Shown here: piece after piece, positions 7,642 to 15,573 of the stretch
How the letters are laid out: the number at the start of each line of letters is the position of its first letter
Numbering within the stretch: position 1 is the stretch's first letter
From: a candidate division TM6 bacterium UASB124
GTDB lineage: Bacteria > Dependentiae > Babeliae > Babeliales > RVW-14
Length of the DNA: 22,363 nt
NCBI GenBank assembly: GCA_001468855.1
Contig: LDIV01000001.1
Coordinates: 254,286 to 276,648 of the forward strand
Reading direction: 5' to 3'
Translations under genes and position numbers: made by a program
Notes under the pieces: model-generated
Seen by the model: the letters and a program-made list of their open reading frames with translations, nothing else
Databases searched by the model: none
What the model was told of the DNA's origin: nothing

Positions 7642-8082
7642 CTATTCGGTTATTCCCATTGCCTTAAGGTCAACTTTGCCACTTGGGGTTCGGCGATAAG
7701 AATCTTCTTCCATATGAAATGTTGAAAATTCTACAACTTCAGCATCCATAATAGCTGTAAGGCGATGCCACATACCTGGCACAATATGAGCAGTATCACC
7801 CGCTGTCATAATACGAGAGTCCGTTTGGCCATTAAAATCAGTCTCTAATAAAACTTTACCTGACTGGATATAAAATGTTTCATCTTTGATTTTATGATGA
7901 TGCATAGAACATTGATAGCCTTTTTTAAACACTAATTTTTTACCACAATAAGCTGCGGTATTTGCTATCCATTCTTCATGTCCCCATTCTTTATCAGCAA
8001 CATGAACAAGTTGAGCTGGCTTTACAGTAACGCCATTTTTAACAATCGTTTGATCTTTTTGTTTGTTTTTTTGTATTTGCAT
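7642..8082 (-). CDS. Single-domain cupin, sugar-isomerase-like
   Basis: A 146-residue cytoplasmic beta-barrel protein. The first cupin motif is clear: Gly55, five residues, then His61-His63, Glu68 and Gly75 (SMHHHKIKDETFYIQSG). The second is GDTAHIVPGMWH with His106. These His and Glu residues would hold one metal ion. The WGHEEWIANTAAYCGKKLVF segment resembles small cupins annotated as mannose-6-phosphate-isomerase-like or sugar epimerase-like proteins, but substrate is unknown. It lies 11 bp after the Nudix-like gene and 8 bp before the GerMN-like gene in one operon. ATG 8082 has only a weak AGG upstream. The cupin call is firm, the reaction is not. Confidence 0.85.
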   Translation of the reverse strand: MQIQKNKQKDQTIVKNGVTVKPAQLVHVADKEWGHEEWIANTAAYCGKKLVFKKGYQCSMHHHKIKDETFYIQSGKVLLETDFNGQTDSRIMTAGDTAHIVPGMWHRLTAIMDAEVVEFSTFHMEEDSYRRTPSGKVDLKAMGITE

Positions 8083-8093
8083 AATACCTATAC

Positions 8094-8582
8094 CTATAGT
8101 TCAGCATAAGATTGTGATTGAGCATTATCAAGATTACTTACATACGACTTCAAATAAAGAGCTACTCCTTCAAGACTTTGTCTTAACCAGGGAGCATAAT
8201 TTTGTGACTGTTCATTAACATCTTGAAGTACTCGCTTAATATGGGTCCATTTATATGAGCCTGCTTGCGTGCCTACATTAACATGTGGTGTTCTTGTAAG
8301 GCCAATAATAATATGCTCACCCTTAGTAGCTGCAATGCCACCGACACCAAATGCTTCATATAATTCGCAATCAATACCAAGTTGTTTAAGATATTTAGAT
8401 GCAACTTCACGAGAAGATGCAGATAAGTCATCATGAACAAAACAAGGAGCATCCCATTGATGTTCTAACAATCCATTCGTTTTTTTCTGAAGTAACATTT
8501 CGCCTTTTTCATTAATAATAAACATACCTATTGCACGTACTTTTTGTTCACCTACGTTTTTCATTTCTATTGTGTTCTTCAT
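8094..8582 (-). CDS. Degenerate Idi-like Nudix-fold protein
   Basis: A 162-residue protein whose first 80 residues align by eye with Idi at 5749-6291: a first strand like AIGMFIINEKGEMLLQKK, then HQWDAPCFVH where Idi has LWTNACCSH, then SKYLKQLGIDCEL where Idi has RRLREELGMDCPL. The catalytic Cys position (Trp+5) is Phe48, with a Cys one residue earlier at 47; His50 is kept. All acidic residues of the Nudix box are lost (KYLKQLG). An intact hydrolase or isomerase is therefore unlikely; a binding or regulatory role is possible. The start ATG 8582 has GAGGT upstream, and a good promoter lies at 8668-8696. It heads a three-gene operon with the cupin and GerMN-like genes. The fold call is good, function unknown. 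Confidence 0.7.
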   Translation of the reverse strand: MKNTIEMKNVGEQKVRAIGMFIINEKGEMLLQKKTNGLLEHQWDAPCFVHDDLSASSREVASKYLKQLGIDCELYEAFGVGGIAATKGEHIIIGLTRTPHVNVGTQAGSYKWTHIKRVLQDVNEQSQNYAPWLRQSLEGVALYLKSYVSNLDNAQSQSYAEL

Positions 8583-8667
8583 GTTACCTCAACCCCTTTT
8601 AACATTAAGAAAAATATGCAGACAAATAAGCTCTTGTTTTAGCTTATAAAGCAATAAATCTCCTATA

Positions 8668-8696
8668 GTTTTACGGGAATAATAAGGTAACGTCAA
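8668..8696 (-). promoter_or_regulatory. Sigma-70-type promoter of the Nudix-cupin-GerMN operon
   Basis: On the minus strand TTGACG (8691-8696) is separated by 17 bases from TAAAAC (8668-8673), matching the consensus boxes at 5 of 6 and 4 of 6 positions. The start point would be near 8660, leaving a leader of roughly 77 bases before ATG 8582. No other transcribed gene uses this stretch; the SulP gene ends at 8720. Confidence 0.45.
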
Positions 8697-8719
8697 ATTG
8701 TTCTTTTAATGTTTACAAC

Positions 8720-10348
8720 CTATTGATTTGGAGCAATTGCTCCAAGTGCCTCGTTAACAGTTGAATAAACGCGACCGGTTGTACGTAACATTTCAAAAAC
8801 ATGATTTCCCGCAAGCAACTGTTCAACTACTGGATTAAGATCGGCAAAAAAGACTCGTTTACCTTTATTTGATAGCATGGTCGTAATATCACCAAGCGCC
8901 TCCACCCCATCAAGATCAATAAAGTGAACATCCCGCAGATTAAGAACAATGTCAGTATAATTATCAGAAATATTATCAAGCCGAGCAAAGTGCGCCTGAG
9001 CATTAATATATGCAAAAGCTCCTTTAATTGAATAAATAAGCGTTTGTGGTTCTTTTGTAATCTTCTTTTCTTCTGTTCCTGCCGCTGCCTTATGTTCCTT
9101 AACCATCATTTCATGATAGCCCGTCGATAATCGTTGCATTAATAGAAGCATTGCAACAACAACACCAAACAGAATCCCAACAATTGCATCTTCATAGACA
9201 GTCAAAAAGGCAACAATCAACGATATGACAAAGTTTTTTTTATCAAGCTTATACATGTACCAAAAATGCTCGGTCTCTAACATCCCAGATGAAACATAAA
9301 CCAATATCGCCGCAATAACCGCCATAGGAAGATACTGAAAATAATACAAAAAAGACAATGCCAAGACTGCTATAAAAATACTACTTAATGTTGCCGATAC
9401 TTTATCGGTACCTCCGCTCTTTATGTTAAGAGCAGTACGAGCAAGCGCCGCCGTTGCCGGTATACCTCCGGCAAAACCTGATCCAATATTGGCTAAACTA
9501 AGCCCAAACATTTCTTTTCGCTTATCATGCTTTGTTTTGGTAATACCATCGGCAATACGAGCAGATATCATTGTTTCAAGGATTGCTATGACAGCAATCG
9601 AAATTGCTGGCAATAAATATCCCAAACTAAAATTAAATGATGGAAACTGAAAAAGTGATGCGCTCATGCCAGGATATTTTGAACCCAATGTTGGAACAGT
9701 CCATGGCAATATATTACTGTTACAAAGATATCCAACCAGAATGCCAATGGGAGCCAAAATTATTGTCCCAGGAATGCGTGGGAACAAAGAAGCAAAAAGC
9801 ATAAGCCCTATGTAAAAAATTATAAAGGTTATTAATGAAGGCAAATACAATAAATGTATATTACGAAACGCTTCGCACACATTTCCCAAAAGGCTCTCGT
9901 GCGGAGGTAATGCCGGTAACCCCAAAATTGAACCTAGTTGACCAAGAACAATGATTAAAGCCACACCCAATATAAAACCATGTAATGCACTACCTGGAAT
10001 AAACATCAAATAATTTTCAAGCTTAAAGAGGTAAGCTACAAAAATAAAAATCCCGGTTAAGATTGCCAACATGGGTAAACATTCACTGCCATATGCCTTT
10101 GTATAAATAATCAGCACACCAGCAAGTGCCCCAGTTGGACCTATAATATTATAATTGCTGCCACCAAAAATGGATGCTATCAATCCTGCCCAAATAGCAG
10201 TAATAACACCGGCAACCGGAGTTGTATGTGAAGCAACCGCTAACGATACGGCTAACGGAATAGAAACAAGTCCAACAGTAAGACCGGACTTCCAATTTAG
10301 CTGAACTTTTTGAAGAAGTAGTTTAGAAGACAGATATTTAGAAAACAT
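8720..10348 (-). CDS. SulP-family anion transporter with STAS domain
   Basis: A secondary transporter of the SulP/SLC26 family in the inner membrane, moving anions such as sulfate, bicarbonate or dicarboxylates; which one cannot be told. About residues 15-400 (counted from the chosen start) form hydrophobic helices with family hallmarks: GLVSIPLAVSLAVA near the N terminus, IFGGSNYNIIGPTGALAGVL, and the conserved GFAGGIPATAALARTALNIK. The C-terminal 100 residues are a cytoplasmic STAS domain with the typical NLRDVHFIDLDGVEAL. Start: I prefer ATG 10348 (542 residues), which has ACGGGGGC seven bases upstream; ATG 10372 adds eight residues but lacks a ribosome binding site. The gene stands alone between the three-gene operon and the small membrane-protein gene. 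Length is normal. Confidence 0.92.
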   Translation of the reverse strand: MFSKYLSSKLLLQKVQLNWKSGLTVGLVSIPLAVSLAVASHTTPVAGVITAIWAGLIASIFGGSNYNIIGPTGALAGVLIIYTKAYGSECLPMLAILTGIFIFVAYLFKLENYLMFIPGSALHGFILGVALIIVLGQLGSILGLPALPPHESLLGNVCEAFRNIHLLYLPSLITFIIFYIGLMLFASLFPRIPGTIILAPIGILVGYLCNSNILPWTVPTLGSKYPGMSASLFQFPSFNFSLGYLLPAISIAVIAILETMISARIADGITKTKHDKRKEMFGLSLANIGSGFAGGIPATAALARTALNIKSGGTDKVSATLSSIFIAVLALSFLYYFQYLPMAVIAAILVYVSSGMLETEHFWYMYKLDKKNFVISLIVAFLTVYEDAIVGILFGVVVAMLLLMQRLSTGYHEMMVKEHKAAAGTEEKKITKEPQTLIYSIKGAFAYINAQAHFARLDNISDNYTDIVLNLRDVHFIDLDGVEALGDITTMLSNKGKRVFFADLNPVVEQLLAGNHVFEMLRTTGRVYSTVNEALGAIAPNQ

Positions 10349-10622
10349 ATAAGCCCCCGTACAATTACCCATTTTTAAAACGTTTAAACATATTTATTTT
10401 ATCACGAAAGCTAAAAACAGGTCGACGATTCATCAAAAATCCCCCGTATTAACTATTAAACAATGATTTTGGGTCAGATCAGAAAAGAATAAATTGGTAA
10501 AGGACCTTAAATTGTACCACCGTGGGGAAAAAAATCAATCCATTACACTGATAAATTAAATTGAAAAACAAAATAAACGACTCTGAGATATTGCGGGGGA
10601 CTTAAGCTCGTAAGAAATGTAT
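10349..10622. other. Intergenic stretch without a recognised feature
   Basis: About 270 bases between the SulP start and the end of the small membrane-protein gene. I find no ORF, tRNA or convincing terminator. On the minus strand TTGATG occurs about 17 bases before TAGCTT, a poor promoter match, and GATAAAAT near 10400 could be a -10 region for SulP. None of these is strong enough to call. Confidence 0.3.
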
Positions 10623-11024
10623 CTACTTGCTCTCTGATATATCATTAAAAATGATATCTGAGTTTATCAAATACCATACAACGACAACACATATCACAAC
10701 GCCTATACATTGAATACAAAAATGCCACAGAGGTGGAGATTGATTGTTGCTTATTATTTCACTTTCCAATGCATTATGCTGCGCATTAAATGCTTGAATT
10801 TCTTGTTTTGTGTGCACCTTCTTAACAGCAGACACACGAAGTGCCTTAATTTTGGTTTTTAATACGTCATTACTACATTGTTGTTCAAGCTTTTGTATGT
10901 TTTGTAATAATTTTTTGACATCTGAACTTTGGAGATACGAATTCAAATCCTGCTCAAGACTATTAAAAAAAGCCTGCCCTTGATGCCCAAACTTTCTCAA
11001 GTTTTCAACAGTCGAGTTAAACAT
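10623..11024 (-). CDS. C-terminally membrane-anchored helical protein (probable 3' part of a frameshifted gene)
   Basis: A 133-residue reading frame of unknown function. Residues 1-95 look helical and coiled-coil-like (for example VKKLLQNIQKLEQQCSNDVL), followed by one membrane segment at about 99-121 (CIQCIGVVICVVVVWYLI) and a short tail. ATG 11024 has no ribosome binding site. The same frame stays open upstream to 11057, so the true N terminus is probably in the preceding overlapping ORF (10997-11146), which has a strong ribosome binding site and a signal-peptide-like start. One extra A in either A-run of the coding strand (T-runs at 11037-11041 and 11045-11048 here) would join both into a protein of roughly 178 residues. 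Confidence 0.5.
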   Translation of the reverse strand: MFNSTVENLRKFGHQGQAFFNSLEQDLNSYLQSSDVKKLLQNIQKLEQQCSNDVLKTKIKALRVSAVKKVHTKQEIQAFNAQHNALESEIISNNQSPPLWHFCIQCIGVVICVVVVWYLINSDIIFNDISESK

Positions 11025-11146
11025 ATGTTGCGCAGCTTTTTCACTTTTGTGATTTGATCATGAGAATCAGAATGCTTCATAGCATAAACAAACGAATAAT
11101 TTAACGGTACCACCAAGCTTTCTATGATCATCAAAAGCTTCTTCAT
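10997..11146 (-). CDS. 49-residue ORF with signal-peptide-like start (probable 5' part of the frameshifted gene)
   Basis: ATG 11146 is preceded by AAGGAAG at good spacing and begins MKKLLMIIESLVVPLNYSFV, which resembles an export signal ending near VYA. The frame then reads MKHSDSHDQITKVKKLRN and stops at 10997-10999. It overlaps the 10623-11024 frame by up to 61 bases in the -1 frame. Joined across the overlap the text reads ...HDQITK-SEKAAQHMFNSTVENL..., which is smooth. It could be a pseudogene, a programmed frameshift or a sequence error. It begins 17 bp after the tRNA gene, so it may be cotranscribed with the tRNA. Confidence 0.45.
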   Translation of the reverse strand: MKKLLMIIESLVVPLNYSFVYAMKHSDSHDQITKVKKLRNICLTRLLKT

Positions 11147-11163
11147 GTAAAACTTCCTTATTG

Positions 11164-11255
11164 TGGCGGAGAGGGTGGGATTCGAACCCACGATCCTGGT
11201 TTCCCAGAATAACCGCTTTCGAGACGGTCGCTTTCGACCACTCAGCCACCTCTCC
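11164..11255 (-). tRNA. tRNA-Ser (anticodon CGA)
   Basis: A complete 92-base class II tRNA gene including an encoded CCA. The acceptor stem pairs GGAGAGG with CCTCTCC, the D region is GCTGAGTGGTCGAAAGC, and the anticodon stem ACCGT/GCGGT encloses the loop CTCGAAA, giving anticodon CGA for UCG codons. A long variable arm (near TTCTGGGAAACCAGGA) and the T arm TGGGTTCGAATCCCA follow. The long variable arm and anticodon agree on serine. Confidence 0.96.
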
Positions 11256-11284
11256 GTATCACATCTGCGCAAAAAACAATTCAA

Positions 11285-11313
11285 ATTAAGAAATAGTATG
11301 CCATAATTGTAAA
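11285..11313 (-). promoter_or_regulatory. Candidate promoter of the tRNA-Ser transcript
   Basis: On the minus strand TTTACA (11308-11313) lies 17 bases before CTTAAT (11285-11290). The transcript would begin about 20-25 bases before the mature tRNA 5' end at 11255, a usual distance. The -10 match is 4 of 6, so this is tentative. Confidence 0.35.
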
Positions 11314-11355
11314 CATACGCATGGGAATTTAACAACTAATTGCTTTTGAGTATGC

Positions 11356-11384
11356 TTGACGGCTATCATTAAATGATATTTTAT
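11356..11384 (+). promoter_or_regulatory. Candidate promoter of glmU-sbcD
   Basis: TTGACG (11356-11361) is followed after 17 bases by TTTTAT (11379-11384), matches of 5 of 6 and 4 of 6. The leader to ATG 11475 would be about 85 bases and contains the perfect palindrome CTTAAATTTAAG, which may be only a consequence of AT-richness. Confidence 0.4.
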
Positions 11385-11474
11385 GCTAAAAATACGATTA
11401 TATAAAGACACTTAAATTTAAGCCCTTTTTAACGATATTTTAAATTTCAAAACATTAACCCCTGGGAGACGTTC

Positions 11475-12977
11475 ATGAACAAGCTGAATACTCGCGCAAT
11501 CGTTCTAGCCGCCGGCAAGTCTACGCGCTTTCGAACCAAGAAAACAAAACTCCTTTTTTCTATCTGTGGTCAATCAATGGTTCTTTATCCATTACGAGCT
11601 CTTGAAGCTCTTGATATCCCAATAACAATGGTCCTCGGATATCAAAACGAGCTTGTAACTCAAGAAATCACCAATGCGGGGGTAAAAAATGTAACGTATG
11701 TCATTCAGAAAGAGCAACTCGGTACCGGTCATGCCGTTGCATGCACCCAGCATACATGGGATCAAGACAACGTATTAATTTTATACGGCGATATGCCATT
11801 ACTCACGAAAGAGCTTATTCAACAAATTATAGCTGAACACGCCACACATGAAGCAACCATAACCTTCTTTACATCCTATGTCATCGATCCAACAGGCTAT
11901 GGACGCATACTAGAAAATGACGGCAAAATGCAAATTATTGAAGAAAAAGACTGCACCGATGAACAACGCTATATCAATCGCGTCAACGCCGGCATTTACA
12001 TTATGAAAAAAACATTTCTTGATGAATATATTCCGAAATTGGGTAAAAGCTCTGTAACAGGGGAAATTTATTTACCAGACCTTATTAAATTTGCATGCGA
12101 TGCAAACCTTCCGGTTCGAGCAATATCAGTACCCTATGACAACGTACGCGGTGTTAATACACTTCAAGAATTATGGAGCGTTGAACAAATCAAGCGTTCA
12201 GAGCTCATTAAGCATTGGATGTCTAAAGGCGTTCGCTTCGAATTAGCTCAAAGTATTCATCTTGATATCGACATTGATATTGCATCAGGCTCATTTATTG
12301 GTACAGGTGTCCATTTGCTAAGAAAAACAAAAATTGGAGAAGAATGTTTTATTGGTGCCTACACAATCCTTGAAAACACCACGGTTGGAGATCACACCGT
12401 TATTCATTCACACACAGTTATACAAGACAGCATTATCGGAAGTGATGCACATGTCGGACCGTTTGCTCGCCTACGCAACAACGTAACCGTTGGCAATGAA
12501 ACAGCAATTGGCAACTTTGTTGAACTTAAAAACGCAAATGTCGGTAATAATTCTAAAATGAGTCATTTAAGTTATCTTGGCGACACAAACATCGGTTCCC
12601 ATGTCAATATAGGCGCCGGTACAATTACATGCAATTACGATGGGGTTAACAAAAATACGACAACTATTGAAGACAATGCTTTTATTGGTAGCAATAATAC
12701 ATTGGTTGCTCCTCTCACCGTTGGCAAAGGTGCATACACCGCAGCAGGCTCCGTAGTTACCAATGATGTACCAGCAGAAGCTCTTGCCATTGCCAGAGAA
12801 AAACAAGTGAACAAAGAAGGCTATGCCCCACGTCTCCGCGAAAAAGCAGCCTCAATGAAAGACAATAATCCGATTGAAAAGCAAGCAAGTAATCTTGATA
12901 AAGAAGAAGATGATGAAAAATCACTACGTTTTACTGGCGCCATCAAAACCCACAATGATCAAGGCCTCAAATTCTAA
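11475..12977 (+). CDS. glmU: Bifunctional UDP-GlcNAc pyrophosphorylase / glucosamine-1-phosphate acetyltransferase
   Basis: Makes UDP-N-acetylglucosamine, the precursor of peptidoglycan and lipopolysaccharide, in two steps in the cytoplasm. The N-terminal uridyltransferase (about 1-230) has LAAGKSTRF (11-19), the GTGHA block (83-87), metal-binding Asp106 in YGDMP and the NAG motif at 171-173. The C-terminal left-handed beta-helix (about 250-455) carries hexapeptide repeats, the acetyltransferase His364 in KMSHLSYLGD and NYDG (387-390), matching E. coli His363. After residue 455 comes a charged tail (KQASNLDKEEDDEKSLRF) that makes the protein about 45 residues longer than usual. The start is ATG 11475 with GGGAG eight bases before it. 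The stop TAA shares its last A with the ATG of the sbcD-like gene. Confidence 0.96.
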   Translation: MNKLNTRAIVLAAGKSTRFRTKKTKLLFSICGQSMVLYPLRALEALDIPITMVLGYQNELVTQEITNAGVKNVTYVIQKEQLGTGHAVACTQHTWDQDNVLILYGDMPLLTKELIQQIIAEHATHEATITFFTSYVIDPTGYGRILENDGKMQIIEEKDCTDEQRYINRVNAGIYIMKKTFLDEYIPKLGKSSVTGEIYLPDLIKFACDANLPVRAISVPYDNVRGVNTLQELWSVEQIKRSELIKHWMSKGVRFELAQSIHLDIDIDIASGSFIGTGVHLLRKTKIGEECFIGAYTILENTTVGDHTVIHSHTVIQDSIIGSDAHVGPFARLRNNVTVGNETAIGNFVELKNANVGNNSKMSHLSYLGDTNIGSHVNIGAGTITCNYDGVNKNTTTIEDNAFIGSNNTLVAPLTVGKGAYTAAGSVVTNDVPAEALAIAREKQVNKEGYAPRLREKAASMKDNNPIEKQASNLDKEEDDEKSLRFTGAIKTHNDQGLKF

Positions 12978-14227
12978 TGAACTTTTTTCACACCGCAGAC
13001 ATACATTTTGGCGTTGAAAACTATGGCAAAATAGATGCTCAGACGGGAATTCACACCCGTCTGAGTGATTTTGCGCATAACCTTGAATGTGTTGTTAATC
13101 ACGCAATTGAACAAAACATAGATTTTTTTCTTTTCTGCGGCGACGCTTACAAAACTGCTCAACCAACACCAACACAACAAAAATTATTAGCGCAACAAAT
13201 GCTACGGCTACAGAAAGCAAATATCCCTGTTGTTATAATTGTTGGCAATCACGACCATCCTTTGAGTTTTGGGAAAGCTCACGCACTGGATATATTTGAT
13301 TACCTACCGGTAGACGGTTTTTATGTATTTTCAAAACCAGATCTTATAACCATCAAAACCAAGCAAGGGCCAATTCAAATTATTGGCATACCATGGCCAT
13401 CACGCAACCACGTTGTCACCAATAGTGCACACCGCTTTAAAAGTCATAATGAAATAGCAACCTATATATCGGAAAAGGTTGGTGAAATTATTCAGGGGCT
13501 TGCTCAACAATGCGACCCCAACGTACCAACAATCCTTGCAGGCCACCTCACGGTAAGTTCAGGTGTCTTTTCTGGTTCAGAAAAATGCGCTGTCTACGGA
13601 ACAGATCCAGTTTTTTTACCGTCACAACTAGCACTTGAACAATTTGATTATGTTGCACTTGGACATTTGCACGCACACCAAAATCTTAATCCTAACGGAA
13701 AGCCGGCACTTGTGTATGCCGGTTCTATTGAACGTATCGATTTTGGTGAACGCAAAGAACAAAAGGGATACTGCAACGTCACCATTACGCAGAAAAAAAA
13801 TGGCACACGCGAATGCCATTATGAGTTTATTACGCTTGCAACTCGAACAATGCTTCAAATAGAAGTTTTTTTAGAATCAACAGCCGATCAAACAACACAA
13901 ATTCTACAAGAGCTAAAAAAATATGATCTCCGTAATGCTATTGTAAAAATAGTCTATTACATCCCTGATGGTAAACAAGATCATGTCAATTTGACCTCAA
14001 TACATGAAGCTTGTAACCAAGCAATTCATATCGTTGGCGTCTTCCCTGTTCATAAACCAGTGCTACGCGAACGTCGCGCAGCACTGAAAGTTGACATGGA
14101 TTTTGCAACACTACTCAATCGTTATTTTGATTCTAAAGAACAGTTCCAAAACCGTAAAAATATTCTTATCGACAAAGCGTGGGCACTTAAGCAACAACTG
14201 GAACAGAATCAGCAGGAATCTGAATAG
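12977..14227 (+). CDS. sbcD: SbcD/Mre11-family DNA repair nuclease
   Basis: A 416-residue calcineurin-like metallophosphoesterase of the SbcD/Mre11/YhaO group, which in partnership with an SbcC/Rad50 ATPase trims DNA ends and hairpins. All five phosphoesterase motifs are visible: D8-x-H10 (HTADIHFG), Asp56 (FCGDAYK), Asn91-His92 (VGNHDHP), His190 (LAGHLT) and His230-x-His232 (LGHLHAH). These hold two metal ions. The C-terminal 130 residues would form the capping domain. No sbcC gene follows; the next gene is on the opposite strand. ATG 12977 overlaps the glmU stop by one base (TAATG), so its translation is probably coupled to glmU. The 3' end overlaps the convergent hydrolase gene by 41 bp. 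YhaO-like rather than true SbcD is possible. Confidence 0.88.
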   Translation: MNFFHTADIHFGVENYGKIDAQTGIHTRLSDFAHNLECVVNHAIEQNIDFFLFCGDAYKTAQPTPTQQKLLAQQMLRLQKANIPVVIIVGNHDHPLSFGKAHALDIFDYLPVDGFYVFSKPDLITIKTKQGPIQIIGIPWPSRNHVVTNSAHRFKSHNEIATYISEKVGEIIQGLAQQCDPNVPTILAGHLTVSSGVFSGSEKCAVYGTDPVFLPSQLALEQFDYVALGHLHAHQNLNPNGKPALVYAGSIERIDFGERKEQKGYCNVTITQKKNGTRECHYEFITLATRTMLQIEVFLESTADQTTQILQELKKYDLRNAIVKIVYYIPDGKQDHVNLTSIHEACNQAIHIVGVFPVHKPVLRERRAALKVDMDFATLLNRYFDSKEQFQNRKNILIDKAWALKQQLEQNQQESE

Positions 14228-15323
14228 CTTGGTCAGTTGAGGCAACAACATTAGCATCAGCCGCGCTGTCAGCCACCACATCTTCTTTTAAAAAACCAAA
14301 TTTTCTTAAAAATAACATAAATGATTCGCGATACTGATACGGTACTTTAGTATAAATACGTACATGACGCCCTAAATCAGATTGTGTAAACATTTTCGGA
14401 CACGTTGCAGCATTAAATACTTCTATACCTTCTTCAAGTATTGCGAATGGATCATATGTAAAATGTTCAAAATAACATGGTATAGAAATATCTTTGATAA
14501 GATCTATCGGATTTACCTCAAAAAGGCTTCCAGTTGCTCGTCGATCCACAACCCATCGCCCAAAACCGATATCAATAAGAAAACGATAGAACCAACGATC
14601 CTCAGCACCAACGGCTCGATTAAATTGGTTTTCAAATTTTGTAAAAAGACAATTTAACACTAGTGCGTCAGCTGTTGGCATGCCTGCTTTTGCCGCTTGA
14701 ACAGTTGCATGCATAATCATAGCCGCGCCAAAGCAAAAACCAATTAAAATATTAGGATTACTGTTTTCTTTACGCATAAACTCAATTGCGGATTGAACAT
14801 CAGGATACGCTTCCTTGCCAAATGAATTTTTACACAATAAACCACGACGCCCTTCACTTTCTCCAATACCTCGCCAATCAATAACTAAAATATTAAATTC
14901 TGGAAATAATAAAGAAAACGGTGCACCCCATTCTTTAGTTGGTGTTAAATCAAAAAAATAGCCAGGAATATAAATCAAATTAACCTTTGCGTGTGGTCGT
15001 TTAAAATATAATGCAGAAATTCGAAAATCATCATGAGTTAACAACACAACTTCTTGTCCGCCAAATTCTCGTATTGCTTTGTTATACACATCTCTTTTTG
15101 GGTTAGCAGTATTATCAGCTTCAAAAAAAAGAGGGCGTATTGTTTCTAAAACTTTTTTATCTTCCGGCATCTGTACAGTAATATGAACATCAGGCCTGAA
15201 TGATGGATCTATTTGAATAGCATGCCCCTCTACCAAACATTGCCCGCCGCACCCGGATGCGTACAATCGCATTGAAATTGTAATCACAAATATAACATTG
15301 CTTGCAACCAATCTGTAAAACAT
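14187..15323 (-). CDS. Exported alpha/beta hydrolase with cysteine nucleophile
   Basis: A 378-residue hydrolase of the alpha/beta fold. The N terminus looks like an export signal (MFYRLVASNVIFVITISMRL), with a possible weak lipobox at ASGC25. The fold landmarks are IPGYFFD (oxyanion region, 119-125), VIDWRGIGESEG (147-158) and the nucleophile elbow IGFCFGAA, in which Cys197 replaces the usual Ser of GxSxG. Likely acid and base partners are Asp291 (FTYDPF) and His320 (LGRHVRIY). A Cys nucleophile occurs in dienelactone hydrolase, so the enzyme could be active, on an unknown ester or thioester. The last 30 residues are a low-complexity Ala/Val/Asp tail. ATG 15323 has AAAGG upstream. The 3' end overlaps sbcD by 41 bp on the opposite strand. 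Confidence 0.82.
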   Translation of the reverse strand: MFYRLVASNVIFVITISMRLYASGCGGQCLVEGHAIQIDPSFRPDVHITVQMPEDKKVLETIRPLFFEADNTANPKRDVYNKAIREFGGQEVVLLTHDDFRISALYFKRPHAKVNLIYIPGYFFDLTPTKEWGAPFSLLFPEFNILVIDWRGIGESEGRRGLLCKNSFGKEAYPDVQSAIEFMRKENSNPNILIGFCFGAAMIMHATVQAAKAGMPTADALVLNCLFTKFENQFNRAVGAEDRWFYRFLIDIGFGRWVVDRRATGSLFEVNPIDLIKDISIPCYFEHFTYDPFAILEEGIEVFNAATCPKMFTQSDLGRHVRIYTKVPYQYRESFMLFLRKFGFLKEDVVADSAADANVVASTDQAIQIPADSVPVVA

Positions 15324-15496
15324 AAAAACCTTTCATCAACAAATACTAATACAAAAGTCATGCCAATATTAGCAAGGCATCAAAAAAAATAAATGTTCAA
15401 TGTAGGATTTATCAAGACAACAAATGTCTGTAATAGAAAAAAATTGAACACGCTTTGGTATCTAAACACCATTAATTTTTTGAGAATGTTTTTCAC

Positions 15497-15525
15497 TTGA
15501 CATCCAGACACCAGGCTGTTACCAT
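15497..15525 (+). promoter_or_regulatory. Promoter of the candidate small RNA
   Basis: TTGACA (15497-15502), a perfect -35 box, lies exactly 17 bases before TACCAT (15520-15525), 4 of 6 for the -10 box. No coding gene lies downstream on the + strand, and a strong terminator follows about 80-115 bases later. Confidence 0.5.
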
Positions 15526-15573
15526 GTGGCATGAAAAATCTTTGAATACAATCATGAATAAAAGTCCCTAAAA

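Noticed and set aside
11067..11335. Minus-strand frames running through the tRNA
   Set aside because: They translate the tRNA-Ser gene itself (text such as GSNPTLSAT is typical of translated tRNA). Only the part after ATG 11146, beyond the tRNA, is supported by a ribosome binding site.
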